DNA from: an uncultured Verrucomicrobiales bacterium | GTDB lineage: Bacteria; Verrucomicrobiota; Verrucomicrobiae; Limisphaerales; CANJSG01 | Assembly (NCBI GenBank): GCA_946480965.1 | Contig: CAMLMI010000267.1 | Coordinates: forward strand, 1 to 6,655 | DNA: 6,655 nt | Direction: 5' to 3' | Program-made: the position numbers and the translations under genes | Part shown: positions 1 through 6,334 of the stretch, piece by piece | How the letters are laid out: every line of letters begins with the position of its first letter | Position numbering within the stretch: position 1 is the stretch's first letter | The notes under the pieces: model-generated | Told to the model about the DNA's origin: nothing | Database searches by the model: none | Seen by the model: the letters and a program-made list of their open reading frames with translations, nothing else

Positions 1-155
1 GGGCGGGGAGCTTGCAAACCCTAGGCCAGCGGGACAACGAGATTTTCAACGCTCCGAGGTCCGGGCACCCCGAAAGGCGGCTCGCAGGCGGGTTTCCGAA
101 GGGATCGCCAAAGAAGTTGTGGCCCGGCGGCCCGAGTCCCTACCTTCCCGCACCG
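1..155. other. Left-edge non-coding stretch upstream of the methyltransferase remnant
   Basis: I see no convincing gene here. The frame of the downstream remnant stays open back to position 12, but the residues it would add look like random translation of GC-rich DNA and resemble no family I know. There is no clear Shine-Dalgarno sequence before the ATG at 156. Around 84-101 a GCAGGCGGGTTTCC string loosely resembles the hairpin repeats at 4234-4375, but it does not fold into an equally clean stem. The stretch probably held the promoter and leader of the truncated gene that follows. Confidence 0.4.
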
Positions 156-469
156 ATGTCGCATCCCGTCGCCGACTACTTCAACGATCTGCACCAGTCC
201 CTCGGTGTCGGTGTGCCGGAAACCTCCGGCTACCCCGCGTTGCGGAACCTGCTCAACGCCGTCGGCGACACGCTCAAGCCCAAGATCAACGCCGTCATCC
301 ACCCGTCCAACCAGGGCGCGGGCATCCCCGATGGCGGCCTCTTCTCCGCCAAGGAGCTGAAGAAGCACGGGCCCGATTCCCCGTCCCTCTTCCAGCTCAA
401 GCCCGAGCGCGGCGTCATCGAGGTCAAGCCGCTCGACAAGGACCTCTCCGCCTTCCACGCCAGCTACTC
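156..469 (+). pseudogene. N-terminal remnant of a Type ISP-like DNA methyltransferase/restriction enzyme
   Basis: About 105 residues from the ATG at 156 read like the start of the large (roughly 1000-residue) restriction-modification methyltransferases with a Type ISP C-terminal specificity domain. Visible hallmarks are ETSGYPALRNLLNAVG (residues 22-37), NQGAGIPDGGLF (52-63) and GVIEVK (86-91). Asp59, Glu89 and Lys91 fit the catalytic pattern of a PD-(D/E)xK nuclease, which in these enzymes precedes the methylase. The resemblance stops after about residue 104. The frame then runs through unrelated DNA to a TGA at 567-569, so a product of at most 137 residues would lack every methyltransferase motif. 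The matching C-terminal tail lies about 3.6 kb away at 4050-4203, beyond the methyltransferase-HNH pair. That makes this the left half of a gene interrupted or replaced in its middle. The family call rests on remembered motifs; the truncation is seen directly. Confidence 0.72.
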
Positions 470-556
470 CCACGAAGCTCGCGCTCGCTCCACGATCAGC
501 GACAGATCGGGCCGGAAGTCCGGGAAGTCGAGATGCGCCTGGGTGTCGAAGAACAT
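470..556 (-). pseudogene. N-terminal fragment of a TatD-like metal-dependent DNase gene (antisense)
   Basis: Reading leftward from the ATG at 556-554, the first 28 residues (MFFDTQAHLDFPDF, then a PDLSLIVERARAS stretch) closely follow the start of TatD-family hydrolases, which usually begin with something like FDTHAHLD and continue into an acidic helix ending in ERA. In the family the paired histidines of that first motif bind catalytic metal. Here the first one is Gln6, so the site is already damaged. Likeness ends at about residue 28, and a stop follows two codons later, leaving over 85 percent of a normal protein of about 260 residues missing. The cut end abuts the cut end of the methyltransferase remnant on the other strand, so two unrelated truncated genes meet at about 466-474. 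Because it is short, chance similarity cannot be excluded, but motif order and start position fit well. Confidence 0.58.
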
Positions 557-700
557 GCCACCGCATTGAAGACGAATCGGCCCGTCCTTAAGAAAAGGGT
601 GGAACGGCCTATGGTCACCGGTGGCGGTATCCGGTCGTAAAAAATCTGGTGGCCTAGCCATCACCTGATAGTCATCTGCAAGTTGCCGTTTCGCTCGTCG
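557..700 (+). promoter_or_regulatory. Presumed leader/promoter region of the methyltransferase-HNH operon
   Basis: This non-coding gap lies between the TatD-like fragment and the methyltransferase start, so it should carry the operon promoter unless transcription enters from further left. A short A-rich tract at 638-644 (TAAAAAA) stands out from the GC-rich surroundings and could belong to a -10 element, but I see no well-spaced -35 partner. An inverted pair ACCGG/CCGGT brackets about 617-635, and GGTGGC-CTA-GCCA at 649-661 can form a small hairpin. These could be operator-like or chance. No Shine-Dalgarno sequence is evident before 701. Confidence 0.25.
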
Positions 701-3421
701 ATGTTCGACCCATGCTTAAAGCCCGTCCGTGATGGCCTGCTTTCCGTAAAGTATCGGAAAGATAGGTTGATTGAGCATGTTCCGGTGTCGAGCGACGCAT
801 CCCGAAGCATCGGGCTCGTGGCATACGCTGGTCAGCCTTTTGACGCCAGGACCTCGGCAGTCGCCGCAGTCGATGGTCGTCTGTTTGACGAAGGCTCTTT
901 GGCGCTGCTCAAACCCTTGGGGGTGCCGGTTATTGCCCAGTGCCATTCGGACCACGCCATTTTTTGGAAACAGACCCCTGACCGCTTCAGTTTCATTGAT
1001 AGGGTGCCGGCCGGAAAGATCGCGTCCTTCTTCCGGGCCCATCAGCAGAAGCTGTCACCTGAAGCCATCTTTCGGGCCAAGGTTTGGGGCCGGATGGACT
1101 CGTCGTGGCAGCTCAACTTTGTGGACGCCGGGTTGTTGCCGTTGGTTGAGCAGACTGCGGGGGATGTCTTACGCAGGTTGCTGGAGCGGGCGGTCACCGC
1201 GACCAAGGCAAAACTCGGCTGGAGGAACGACATCAGCGACGTCGACGGTAAATGGCTCCTGAAGTCCGTCTTCTGGCTGTTGGCGGTAAAAATTCTTCAG
1301 GACAAAGGCGTGCCCGGATTCGTCCGGCTCGACTTGGCCGATCTTGAATCCGTCTGTCTCAAGCTGGCCAAGCACTACAACAAACACGATCCACGGCCGG
1401 TCCAAATTGACGGTTCACAGCGTCGAGATGCGCTGCTTGGTGCGGCTGAAATAGTCCAGTCTTTCGGACATTGCGGAGCAGTGACTACCGAATCACTGGC
1501 TTGGGTCTATGAAAGCGCGTTGATCGACCGGGTCACGCGGCAACAGCTGGGCACCCACAGCACGCCCACATGGCTGGTCGATGAAATCGTGGCCAAACTG
1601 CGCCCTTGGATCGAAGAAATGCCAGTGGATGACCGGCGGGTCTTCGAGCCCGCTTGCGGCCATGCCGGGTTTCTGATTTCGGCCATGCGTCTATTGAGTG
1701 AGCTGCTTCCGGCGAATCGGACGGACGAGAGGAAGGTCTATCTGCGGAAACGTCTTCGCGGCATCGAGGTGGATTCTTTCGCGTATGAGGTGGCCAAGCT
1801 TTCCCTGACCCTCGCCGACGTGCCGAACGACAACGGCTGGATGTTGGACAACAGCGACATGTTCGTCGGCGACACGCTTCGGTCCGCTGTGTCAGAAGCC
1901 ACCATCGTGCTGGCCAATCCGCCCTTTGAACCATTTGGAGATGCACGCCCAGATGGCGCGATGCACAGCCGTGCGGACGAAACGTTCCGGCAAATTGTCG
2001 AGGCCCTGCCCCACAACGGGGTCTTTGGCGTGGTGATGCCCCAGACCATCCTGCACAGCACACAAGGCAACGATCTAAGGCGCCGTTTGATTGCCGAGTA
2101 TGAAATCGCGGAAATCACGCTCTTCGCGGACAAGGTGTTCAATCATGGCCAACCGGAAACGGCCGTGATTCTCGGACGCCGGGTTGGATCGGCGAAGAAT
2201 GGCACGTCAGTGAGCTACCGGCGTGTGCGGGAAGATCAGGTTAAGGCTTATGCCAAGACGCTCAAACCCAGCTCGACGGAACAGTTCTCCCCGAGCGTGT
2301 TCACCAAGCTGGGAGATAGCCTGCTTGTCCCGGAACTGGCGGACGTGTGGCGTCTGCTAGAGGATCGGCCGAAGCTGAAGCGTTTGGCGGAAGGAGGCCA
2401 AGGGTTCCAGCACAAGGGGGAAAAGGATCCTTCGCTTCCGCTTGGCGTAGTTCGCGAGAGCGATGTCCGTCTGCCCGGTCTTGTTGAGGGGTTCGCCGGT
2501 TGGACCGAAGATCAGCTCACCCATGGATTGCCCAAGACCAAATGGCTGAATTTGGATAAATCGGTAATCAGCCGGCCAAGGCACGGCACAGTGAGCAACC
2601 GACGGCAAATTCTGCTCAACTACCATCCGGTCAGCCGGGGACCTTGGCGCCTAAAGGCTTTGATCGACTCCAAGGGGCATCCAGTCACCTCCGATTTCAA
2701 TGTGCTCCGTCCGACGACCAAGGAAACGTCATGTCACATTCTTTGGGCTATTCTCAATTCCCCGGTTGGGAGCGCCTTCGCTTACGCCCACTCTTCCAAA
2801 AGGGATGTATTGGTCGGGGATATGAGGGAGATGCCTGTGATTCAGCTCGACGCTACATCGGCTGAATCTCTGCACATGGCAATAGATGCCTATCTGGAAG
2901 CGGCCAAGGGAACAAAGGCATTGGTGAAGACATCCACGTCAAAGGCGTCGCGCGCTGACGACCAAATGTCACTTAGGCTTCCGTTAGCTCCAAAGGACGA
3001 AAGGGCTGCCGAGGAGGAACTCAAATTTCTGCACTGGCGAATCGATGCCGAAGTGTTGCGCCTCTACGATCTGCCGGCGGGAATGGAACGGCGGATTTTA
3101 GACCTGTTCACCGGCGAACAACGCCGTGGGGTGCCCTTCGTCCAGACCGAGTATTTTCCGAAAGGGTTTAACCAATTGGACCGCCTTTCAGATCTGCTCG
3201 CCATCACGGCAGACTGGGAGAAGACCAACCGCCGCCGCTGCGATCTGATCCGCAAGGACGTGAAGAGCAAGCTGACCGACCGGGAAGCCCAAGAACTGCA
3301 GCGGTTGGAGCACTTGGCGGACGCGCGAATCGCCTACATGGACTTGCTGCATCCGGAGCCTGAGGATGAGGTCCAGAAAACCGTTGAGCGGCTCAAACGA
3401 GAAGGCAAATGGGTCGAATAG
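701..3421 (+). CDS. N6-adenine DNA methyltransferase with fused target-recognition region
   Basis: The 906-residue protein should transfer a methyl group from S-adenosylmethionine to adenine in DNA and choose its own target. A motif-X-like THSTP lies at 285-289, motif I FEPACGHAGFL at 315-325, an acidic strand end IEVD at 355-358 and catalytic motif IV NPPF at 406-409. This is the gamma order of Type I HsdM and Eco57I-like enzymes. Residues about 540-715 resemble an HsdS/Type IIG recognition domain, including a conserved-looking LNSPVGSAF stretch. The first 170 residues form a separate domain without an obvious nuclease motif. The last 70 are helical and charged. I chose ATG 701; TTG at 683 is in frame but less likely, and a stop at 638-640 closes the frame. 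The HNH gene overlaps its end. Cleavage is probably supplied by that partner. The gene looks AT-richer than its flanks, suggesting transfer. Confidence 0.88.
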   Translation: MFDPCLKPVRDGLLSVKYRKDRLIEHVPVSSDASRSIGLVAYAGQPFDARTSAVAAVDGRLFDEGSLALLKPLGVPVIAQCHSDHAIFWKQTPDRFSFIDRVPAGKIASFFRAHQQKLSPEAIFRAKVWGRMDSSWQLNFVDAGLLPLVEQTAGDVLRRLLERAVTATKAKLGWRNDISDVDGKWLLKSVFWLLAVKILQDKGVPGFVRLDLADLESVCLKLAKHYNKHDPRPVQIDGSQRRDALLGAAEIVQSFGHCGAVTTESLAWVYESALIDRVTRQQLGTHSTPTWLVDEIVAKLRPWIEEMPVDDRRVFEPACGHAGFLISAMRLLSELLPANRTDERKVYLRKRLRGIEVDSFAYEVAKLSLTLADVPNDNGWMLDNSDMFVGDTLRSAVSEATIVLANPPFEPFGDARPDGAMHSRADETFRQIVEALPHNGVFGVVMPQTILHSTQGNDLRRRLIAEYEIAEITLFADKVFNHGQPETAVILGRRVGSAKNGTSVSYRRVREDQVKAYAKTLKPSSTEQFSPSVFTKLGDSLLVPELADVWRLLEDRPKLKRLAEGGQGFQHKGEKDPSLPLGVVRESDVRLPGLVEGFAGWTEDQLTHGLPKTKWLNLDKSVISRPRHGTVSNRRQILLNYHPVSRGPWRLKALIDSKGHPVTSDFNVLRPTTKETSCHILWAILNSPVGSAFAYAHSSKRDVLVGDMREMPVIQLDATSAESLHMAIDAYLEAAKGTKALVKTSTSKASRADDQMSLRLPLAPKDERAAEEELKFLHWRIDAEVLRLYDLPAGMERRILDLFTGEQRRGVPFVQTEYFPKGFNQLDRLSDLLAITADWEKTNRRRCDLIRKDVKSKLTDREAQELQRLEHLADARIAYMDLLHPEPEDEVQKTVERLKREGKWVE
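3399..3408 (+). promoter_or_regulatory. Ribosome binding site for the HNH gene, inside the methyltransferase gene
   Basis: GAGAAGG at 3399-3405 lies three bases before the ATG at 3409, a little close but the clearest Shine-Dalgarno-like sequence in the window. It supports the 3409 start and translational coupling, since ribosomes finishing the methyltransferase at 3421 are already on top of the HNH start. Confidence 0.5.
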
Positions 3422-4032
3422 CCGCCAACTTGCGTCCCTTTCGCTTCCCGTCGGAACGCCATGTTCGGCGTCATGGTCCTTCCGGTTACCAAGACTATCG
3501 CGACTACCGCCCTTGGCTGGAGGACGAATTCACCTTCCGTTGCGTCTATTGCCTGATGCGCCAGCGCTGGGCACCCACCGCTATCTGGTCTGTGGATCAT
3601 CTGGTTCCACAAAGAGACGCACCCGAGTTGGAATGCTCCTACGACAATTTGGTCCTGACGTGTCAGTGGTGTAACAACAAGAAGCTCGCGAACCGCGTGC
3701 CCGATCCTGCGGAAATCGCCTACGGCAACTCTCTCCAAGTCGATGAGGACACGGCTGAGGTCAGGCCGTTGAACAAGGACGGGGAGATTTTGCTCCGCGT
3801 TCTCAAGCTGAACCATTCGAGTTTGGTGACGATGCGACGCGACAAGATCAGAGCCCTGAAAATCTTGGCCCGCCATTCGCCAGAGGACTGGAAGCAGTTG
3901 ATGGGGTTCCCCGAGTCCTTACCAAACCTGCGCCGTAGGAATCCGCCCGGTGGCAACTCCAGGGAGGGTGGAATCGCAGATAGTTGGTTTGAGAAAAAGC
4001 AGGCTGGAACACTTCCGGAAGCTTACGAATAG
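3409..4032 (+). CDS. HNH endonuclease, probable cleavage partner of the methyltransferase
   Basis: This 207-residue protein carries a full HNH nuclease core. Cys45-x2-Cys48 and Cys85-x2-Cys88 form the structural zinc knuckles. Asp63-His64 is the first catalytic motif, Asn80 the middle residue, and NNKK (89-92) the final one, within SVDHLVPQ and YDNLVLTCQWCNNKK. HNH proteins use a single metal to cut DNA, and all residues for activity appear present. The start overlaps the methyltransferase end by 13 bases in another frame, an arrangement typical of proteins made together. No recognition domain is obvious: residues 1-40 are basic and 100-175 mostly helical, so specificity may come from the partner. 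The simplest reading is the restriction subunit of a two-gene restriction-modification system. A methylation-dependent nuclease is possible. The last 30 residues look low in conservation and may be read from repeat-like DNA. Confidence 0.87.
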   Translation: MGRIAANLRPFRFPSERHVRRHGPSGYQDYRDYRPWLEDEFTFRCVYCLMRQRWAPTAIWSVDHLVPQRDAPELECSYDNLVLTCQWCNNKKLANRVPDPAEIAYGNSLQVDEDTAEVRPLNKDGEILLRVLKLNHSSLVTMRRDKIRALKILARHSPEDWKQLMGFPESLPNLRRRNPPGGNSREGGIADSWFEKKQAGTLPEAYE

Positions 4033-4049
4033 CAACCGACTGCCTCTGG

Positions 4050-4203
4050 GTTCTGAAGAAGTGGCTAAGCTACCGCGAGCACGCGCTGTTGGCCCCGTTG
4101 ACCGGCGACGGAAGCCCAGACCTTCACCCACCACGTCCGCCGCATCGCCGCCATCCTCGCCCTGCATCCCGCGCTGGACGCGCACTACCGGGCGTCGATC
4201 TGA
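4050..4203 (+). pseudogene. Frameshifted C-terminal remnant of the Type ISP-like methyltransferase
   Basis: In one frame from 4050 the DNA encodes VLKKWLSYREHALLAPLTGD. After one extra G at about 4110, the next frame continues with EAQTFTHHVRRIAAI, then LALHPALDAHYRAS, and ends at TGA 4201-4203. Joined, these match what I know as the extreme C-terminus of Type ISP specificity-domain methyltransferases: a VLxKWLSYRE helix, an LTxxEA turn, an RRIAAxLAL helix and a final ALDxxYRA. Neither frame alone gives the whole motif, so the copy is decayed. It has the same orientation as the N-terminal remnant at 156-469, and together they are the two ends of one ancestral gene with the methyltransferase-HNH pair between them. 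The fragment lacks a start and any catalytic part, so it should be non-functional. The left limit is uncertain between about 4033 and 4050. Confidence 0.7.
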
Positions 4204-4233
4204 CCCGAATCCCGAAATTGGGCCGGCTTGGGT

Positions 4234-4375
4234 CGTAGCGCAGGTTTCCCAACCTGCTGTATCGCCGCACTTCCAAGTCGGCAGGGTGTCCTCCGAACGG
4301 TGCTCACGGAATTCCCCCCAAGCGGCGCAAGTTTGGAAACTTGCGACACAGCAGGCTCGGAAGCCTGCGCTACGG
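4234..4375. repeat. Palindromic repeat element of four hairpins in two inverted arms
   Basis: The left arm begins CGTAGCGCAGG at 4234 and the right arm ends CCTGCGCTACG at 4364-4374, its exact inverse. Each arm holds two small hairpins. Left: GCAGGTT/AACCTGC (4240-4257, four-base loop) and GCCG-ACT/AGT-CGGC (4264-4282, one bulged C). Right: CGCAAGTTT/AAACTTGCG (4326-4345) and GCAGGCT/AGCCTGC (4351-4368). Every loop contains the TTCC/GGAA core on one strand. The outer hairpins agree between arms in their flanks (CGTAGC and TGT-TCG), whereas the inner stems differ in sequence but keep their pairing, pointing to conserved structure. I associate such GTAGCGCAGG-type elements with Verrucomicrobiota genomes, but cannot check copy number here. 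Lying between the + strand restriction locus and a leftward gene, it could also slow transcription from either side. Confidence 0.75.
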
Positions 4376-4400
4376 GGAAAAGCCGCGCCCTGCTGCGGCA
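4376..4400 (-). terminator. Probable intrinsic terminator for the leftward di-cytochrome/SUMF1-like gene
   Basis: Read on the minus strand, GCCGC (4399-4395) and GCGGC (4386-4382) form a five-pair GC stem with an eight-base loop, followed directly by TTTT (4381-4378). It lies about 57 bases beyond the stop codon at 4457-4459, a normal distance. The stem is short and the T-run only four long, so efficiency may be modest. The hairpin element just beyond could back it up. Confidence 0.45.
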
Positions 4401-4456
4401 CAATTCTCGTTTCCAAGCTGGACTCGCGGACGTGACCGTCCGCGCTCCGACCAACC

Positions 4457-6163
4457 TCACTCCCGATGCACGCCGCTGTTCCAGTAGCGGTGCATCTCTT
4501 CCTGCGAGGGCACCTTCACCGGGCGGACGACGCGGAAGCCGAGGAACTGGGCGTCGGTCAGATACCAGATGCTCTTGGGGAGCTGCGGGTCCTGCTGCTT
4601 CCAGGTCTTGTCGGAGTGTTTGCGGGCGGCGCTGCGGAGCTTGTCCACGGTGTCGTCCCACGAGCCGCCGCGCACGCTGTGGGGATACGGCGTGGTGGAG
4701 GGCACGTAGGGCGTCTCGCCGGTGACGGACTTCAGGGCGTCATAGCCGGGGGCGTATTGATCGAGAACCCACTCGGCGACGTTGCCGTGCATGTCGTGCA
4801 ATCCCCAGGGATTGGGCTTCTTCTTGCCGACCTTCTGATACTTGTAGTCGCTGTTCAGCTCGAACCACGCGTAGTCCTTGGCCTGGGCCGGATCGTCGCC
4901 CCAGGAGTAGGCGGTGGTGGTGCCGGCACGGGCGGCGTATTCCCACTCCGCCTCGGTGGGCAAGCGATAGAAGTGGCCGGTCTTGGCGCTGAGCCACTGG
5001 GTGAACTTGCGCGCGGCGTGCTGGGTCATGCTGATGGCCGGGTAACCGTCCTTGCCCATGCCAAAGCTCATCTCGACGTAGGGCTTGGTGGGACGCGAGA
5101 CGGCGTCGGACACCTTGTCCACGTAGGGATCGGTGGCGATGGAGCCGCGATACTTGCGCTCCTCCTCGGGATACATGAAGGCCTCGAACTCGTTCCACGT
5201 CACCTCGAACTGGCCCATCCAGAAGGGCTCGATCTTCACGGGGATCTGCGGGCCTTCGTCGGCGGCGCGGTTCGGCTCGCTGGCCGGGCTGCCGAGGAGC
5301 ACTTCGCCGCCCTTGACGGGCACCATGAAGTATTTCACGACCGTGCCGGGAATGGTGTTGCTGTAGAAGCCGAGGTCGTTCGGGGCGGGTCTGGACGTGA
5401 TGAGCTTGTAGATCTCGGCCGTCTTGGCGTTTTCGTCCTCGGTGACTTCGTTGGCCTTGCGCGGCATCAACGGATCGCCCTCGGGCCAGACCGCACCCTG
5501 CTCGATCCAGGCCTTGAGGGTCTCGATCATCTCGGTGGACATCGGGCCGCCCTTGCTGGCGGGCGGCATGAGGTTCTCGTCGTCCTCGGCCAGCGTGGTG
5601 GTGGTGTAAACCAGGCTCTTCTCCGGATGGAACGGCACGATGCCGTCCTCGAAGGACATCGCCTCGGAGCGGACATCGAGCCGCAGATCGCCCTCGGCCT
5701 TGTCCGCACGATGGCAGGCCACGCACTGGGTCTCGAGAATGGGTTTCACGTCCTTGACGAAGTCGATGCGCTTCACCGCCTTCAACGTGGTGTCGGCAGG
5801 CATCTTGGCCCCGGCGACGATCCAGTTCTTCAGCGCGTCGGACTGTTCCTTGGAAAGCGGCTCGCCCTTCGGCGGCATGATGTCGTCATGGCCCTTGGGC
5901 AGCTGGGTCAGGGTGAAGAGGGTGCTCTTGGCCGGATCGCCGGGCACGAGCGACGTGCCGTTCTCGCCGCCCTTGAGCATCGCGGCCAAGGTGTCGAGCT
6001 TCAGGTCGCCCTTGTCCTGGTCGCCGCCGTGGCAGCTGACGCAGGTGGATTCCAGCACCGCCTTGGCGTGCGGGAACGGATCGGCGGGGGCTTCGGCGGC
6101 GCGCGTCGTTCCCGAGGCGAGAAGGACGGCACCGGCGGCAAGGGCTAGGGAATGTTTCACCAT
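4457..6163 (-). CDS. Secreted di-cytochrome c / SUMF1-like (FGE-sulfatase domain) protein
   Basis: The 568-residue protein starts with an export signal (basic MVKHS, hydrophobic 6-18, likely cleavage near TRA-AEA, 20-25). Two planctomycete-type cytochrome c boxes follow: CVSCH (41-45) and CVACH (147-151), each with a downstream MPP motif (Met96 and Met199) whose Met could be the other heme ligand. Residues about 275-548 form a SUMF1/FGE-type domain, with FWMGQFEVTWNEFEAF, RLPTEAEWEYAARAG, WGLHDMHGNVAEW, SVRGGSW and LGFRVVR in order. True formylglycine-generating enzymes need a cysteine pair late in the domain; here that region (509-520) has none, so sulfatase activation is unlikely and a binding or other role is more plausible. 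ATG 6163 is chosen because the signal begins there; a start at 6208 would add 15 non-signal-like residues. Probably periplasmic electron transfer; the substrate cannot be told. Confidence 0.88.
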   Translation of the reverse strand: MVKHSLALAAGAVLLASGTTRAAEAPADPFPHAKAVLESTCVSCHGGDQDKGDLKLDTLAAMLKGGENGTSLVPGDPAKSTLFTLTQLPKGHDDIMPPKGEPLSKEQSDALKNWIVAGAKMPADTTLKAVKRIDFVKDVKPILETQCVACHRADKAEGDLRLDVRSEAMSFEDGIVPFHPEKSLVYTTTTLAEDDENLMPPASKGGPMSTEMIETLKAWIEQGAVWPEGDPLMPRKANEVTEDENAKTAEIYKLITSRPAPNDLGFYSNTIPGTVVKYFMVPVKGGEVLLGSPASEPNRAADEGPQIPVKIEPFWMGQFEVTWNEFEAFMYPEEERKYRGSIATDPYVDKVSDAVSRPTKPYVEMSFGMGKDGYPAISMTQHAARKFTQWLSAKTGHFYRLPTEAEWEYAARAGTTTAYSWGDDPAQAKDYAWFELNSDYKYQKVGKKKPNPWGLHDMHGNVAEWVLDQYAPGYDALKSVTGETPYVPSTTPYPHSVRGGSWDDTVDKLRSAARKHSDKTWKQQDPQLPKSIWYLTDAQFLGFRVVRPVKVPSQEEMHRYWNSGVHRE

Positions 6164-6334
6164 ATCGGTCTGGCCGGGGACTGAACCGGAAGGCGGAACC
6201 GGAATCAATCCCCAGACTTAGGGAGACACCGGGATGGACTCCTCGCGGCGTCGGGAATTCATTTCTATTGCCCCCGACAAACGTCCGACAGCGGCACGCT
6301 TGCCACGGAACGCCCCCGCCCCTTCACTCGGGCC
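6164..6334. promoter_or_regulatory. Divergent intergenic region between di-cytochrome/SUMF1-like and cupin genes
   Basis: The two genes point away from each other, so this 171-base gap should hold both promoters. The most AT-rich part is about 6256-6274 (GAATTCATTTCTATTG), where a rightward promoter could sit. I cannot pick convincing -35/-10 pairs for either direction, and neither gene has a clear Shine-Dalgarno sequence. A repeated CCGGAA string at 6186, 6198 and nearby is noted but too short to interpret. Confidence 0.35.

Noticed and set aside
465..569. Continuation of the N-terminal methyltransferase remnant to the TGA at 567
   Set aside because: After about 469 the residues stop resembling the family, and the opposite strand reads as TatD-like, so the extra codons are accidental.
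617..647. Intrinsic terminator at the ACCGG/CCGGT inverted pair followed by TAAAAAA
   Set aside because: On the + strand the hairpin is followed by A's, not T's. On the minus strand the T-run precedes the stem.
1533..2063. A 176-codon minus-strand open frame inside the methyltransferase gene
   Set aside because: It lies antisense to the most conserved methyltransferase motifs, and its Arg/Pro/Ser-rich translation resembles no family.
4234..4375. CRISPR array reading of the hairpin cluster
   Set aside because: The units are inverted rather than direct repeats, there are no regular spacers, and no cas gene is nearby.
4466..6148. A 560-codon open frame on the + strand opposite the di-cytochrome/SUMF1-like gene
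   Set aside because: It is rich in Gly, Val, Leu, His and Ala, as expected of the antisense of a GC-rich gene. It has no recognisable motifs, whereas the minus strand encodes clear heme and SUMF1 motifs.
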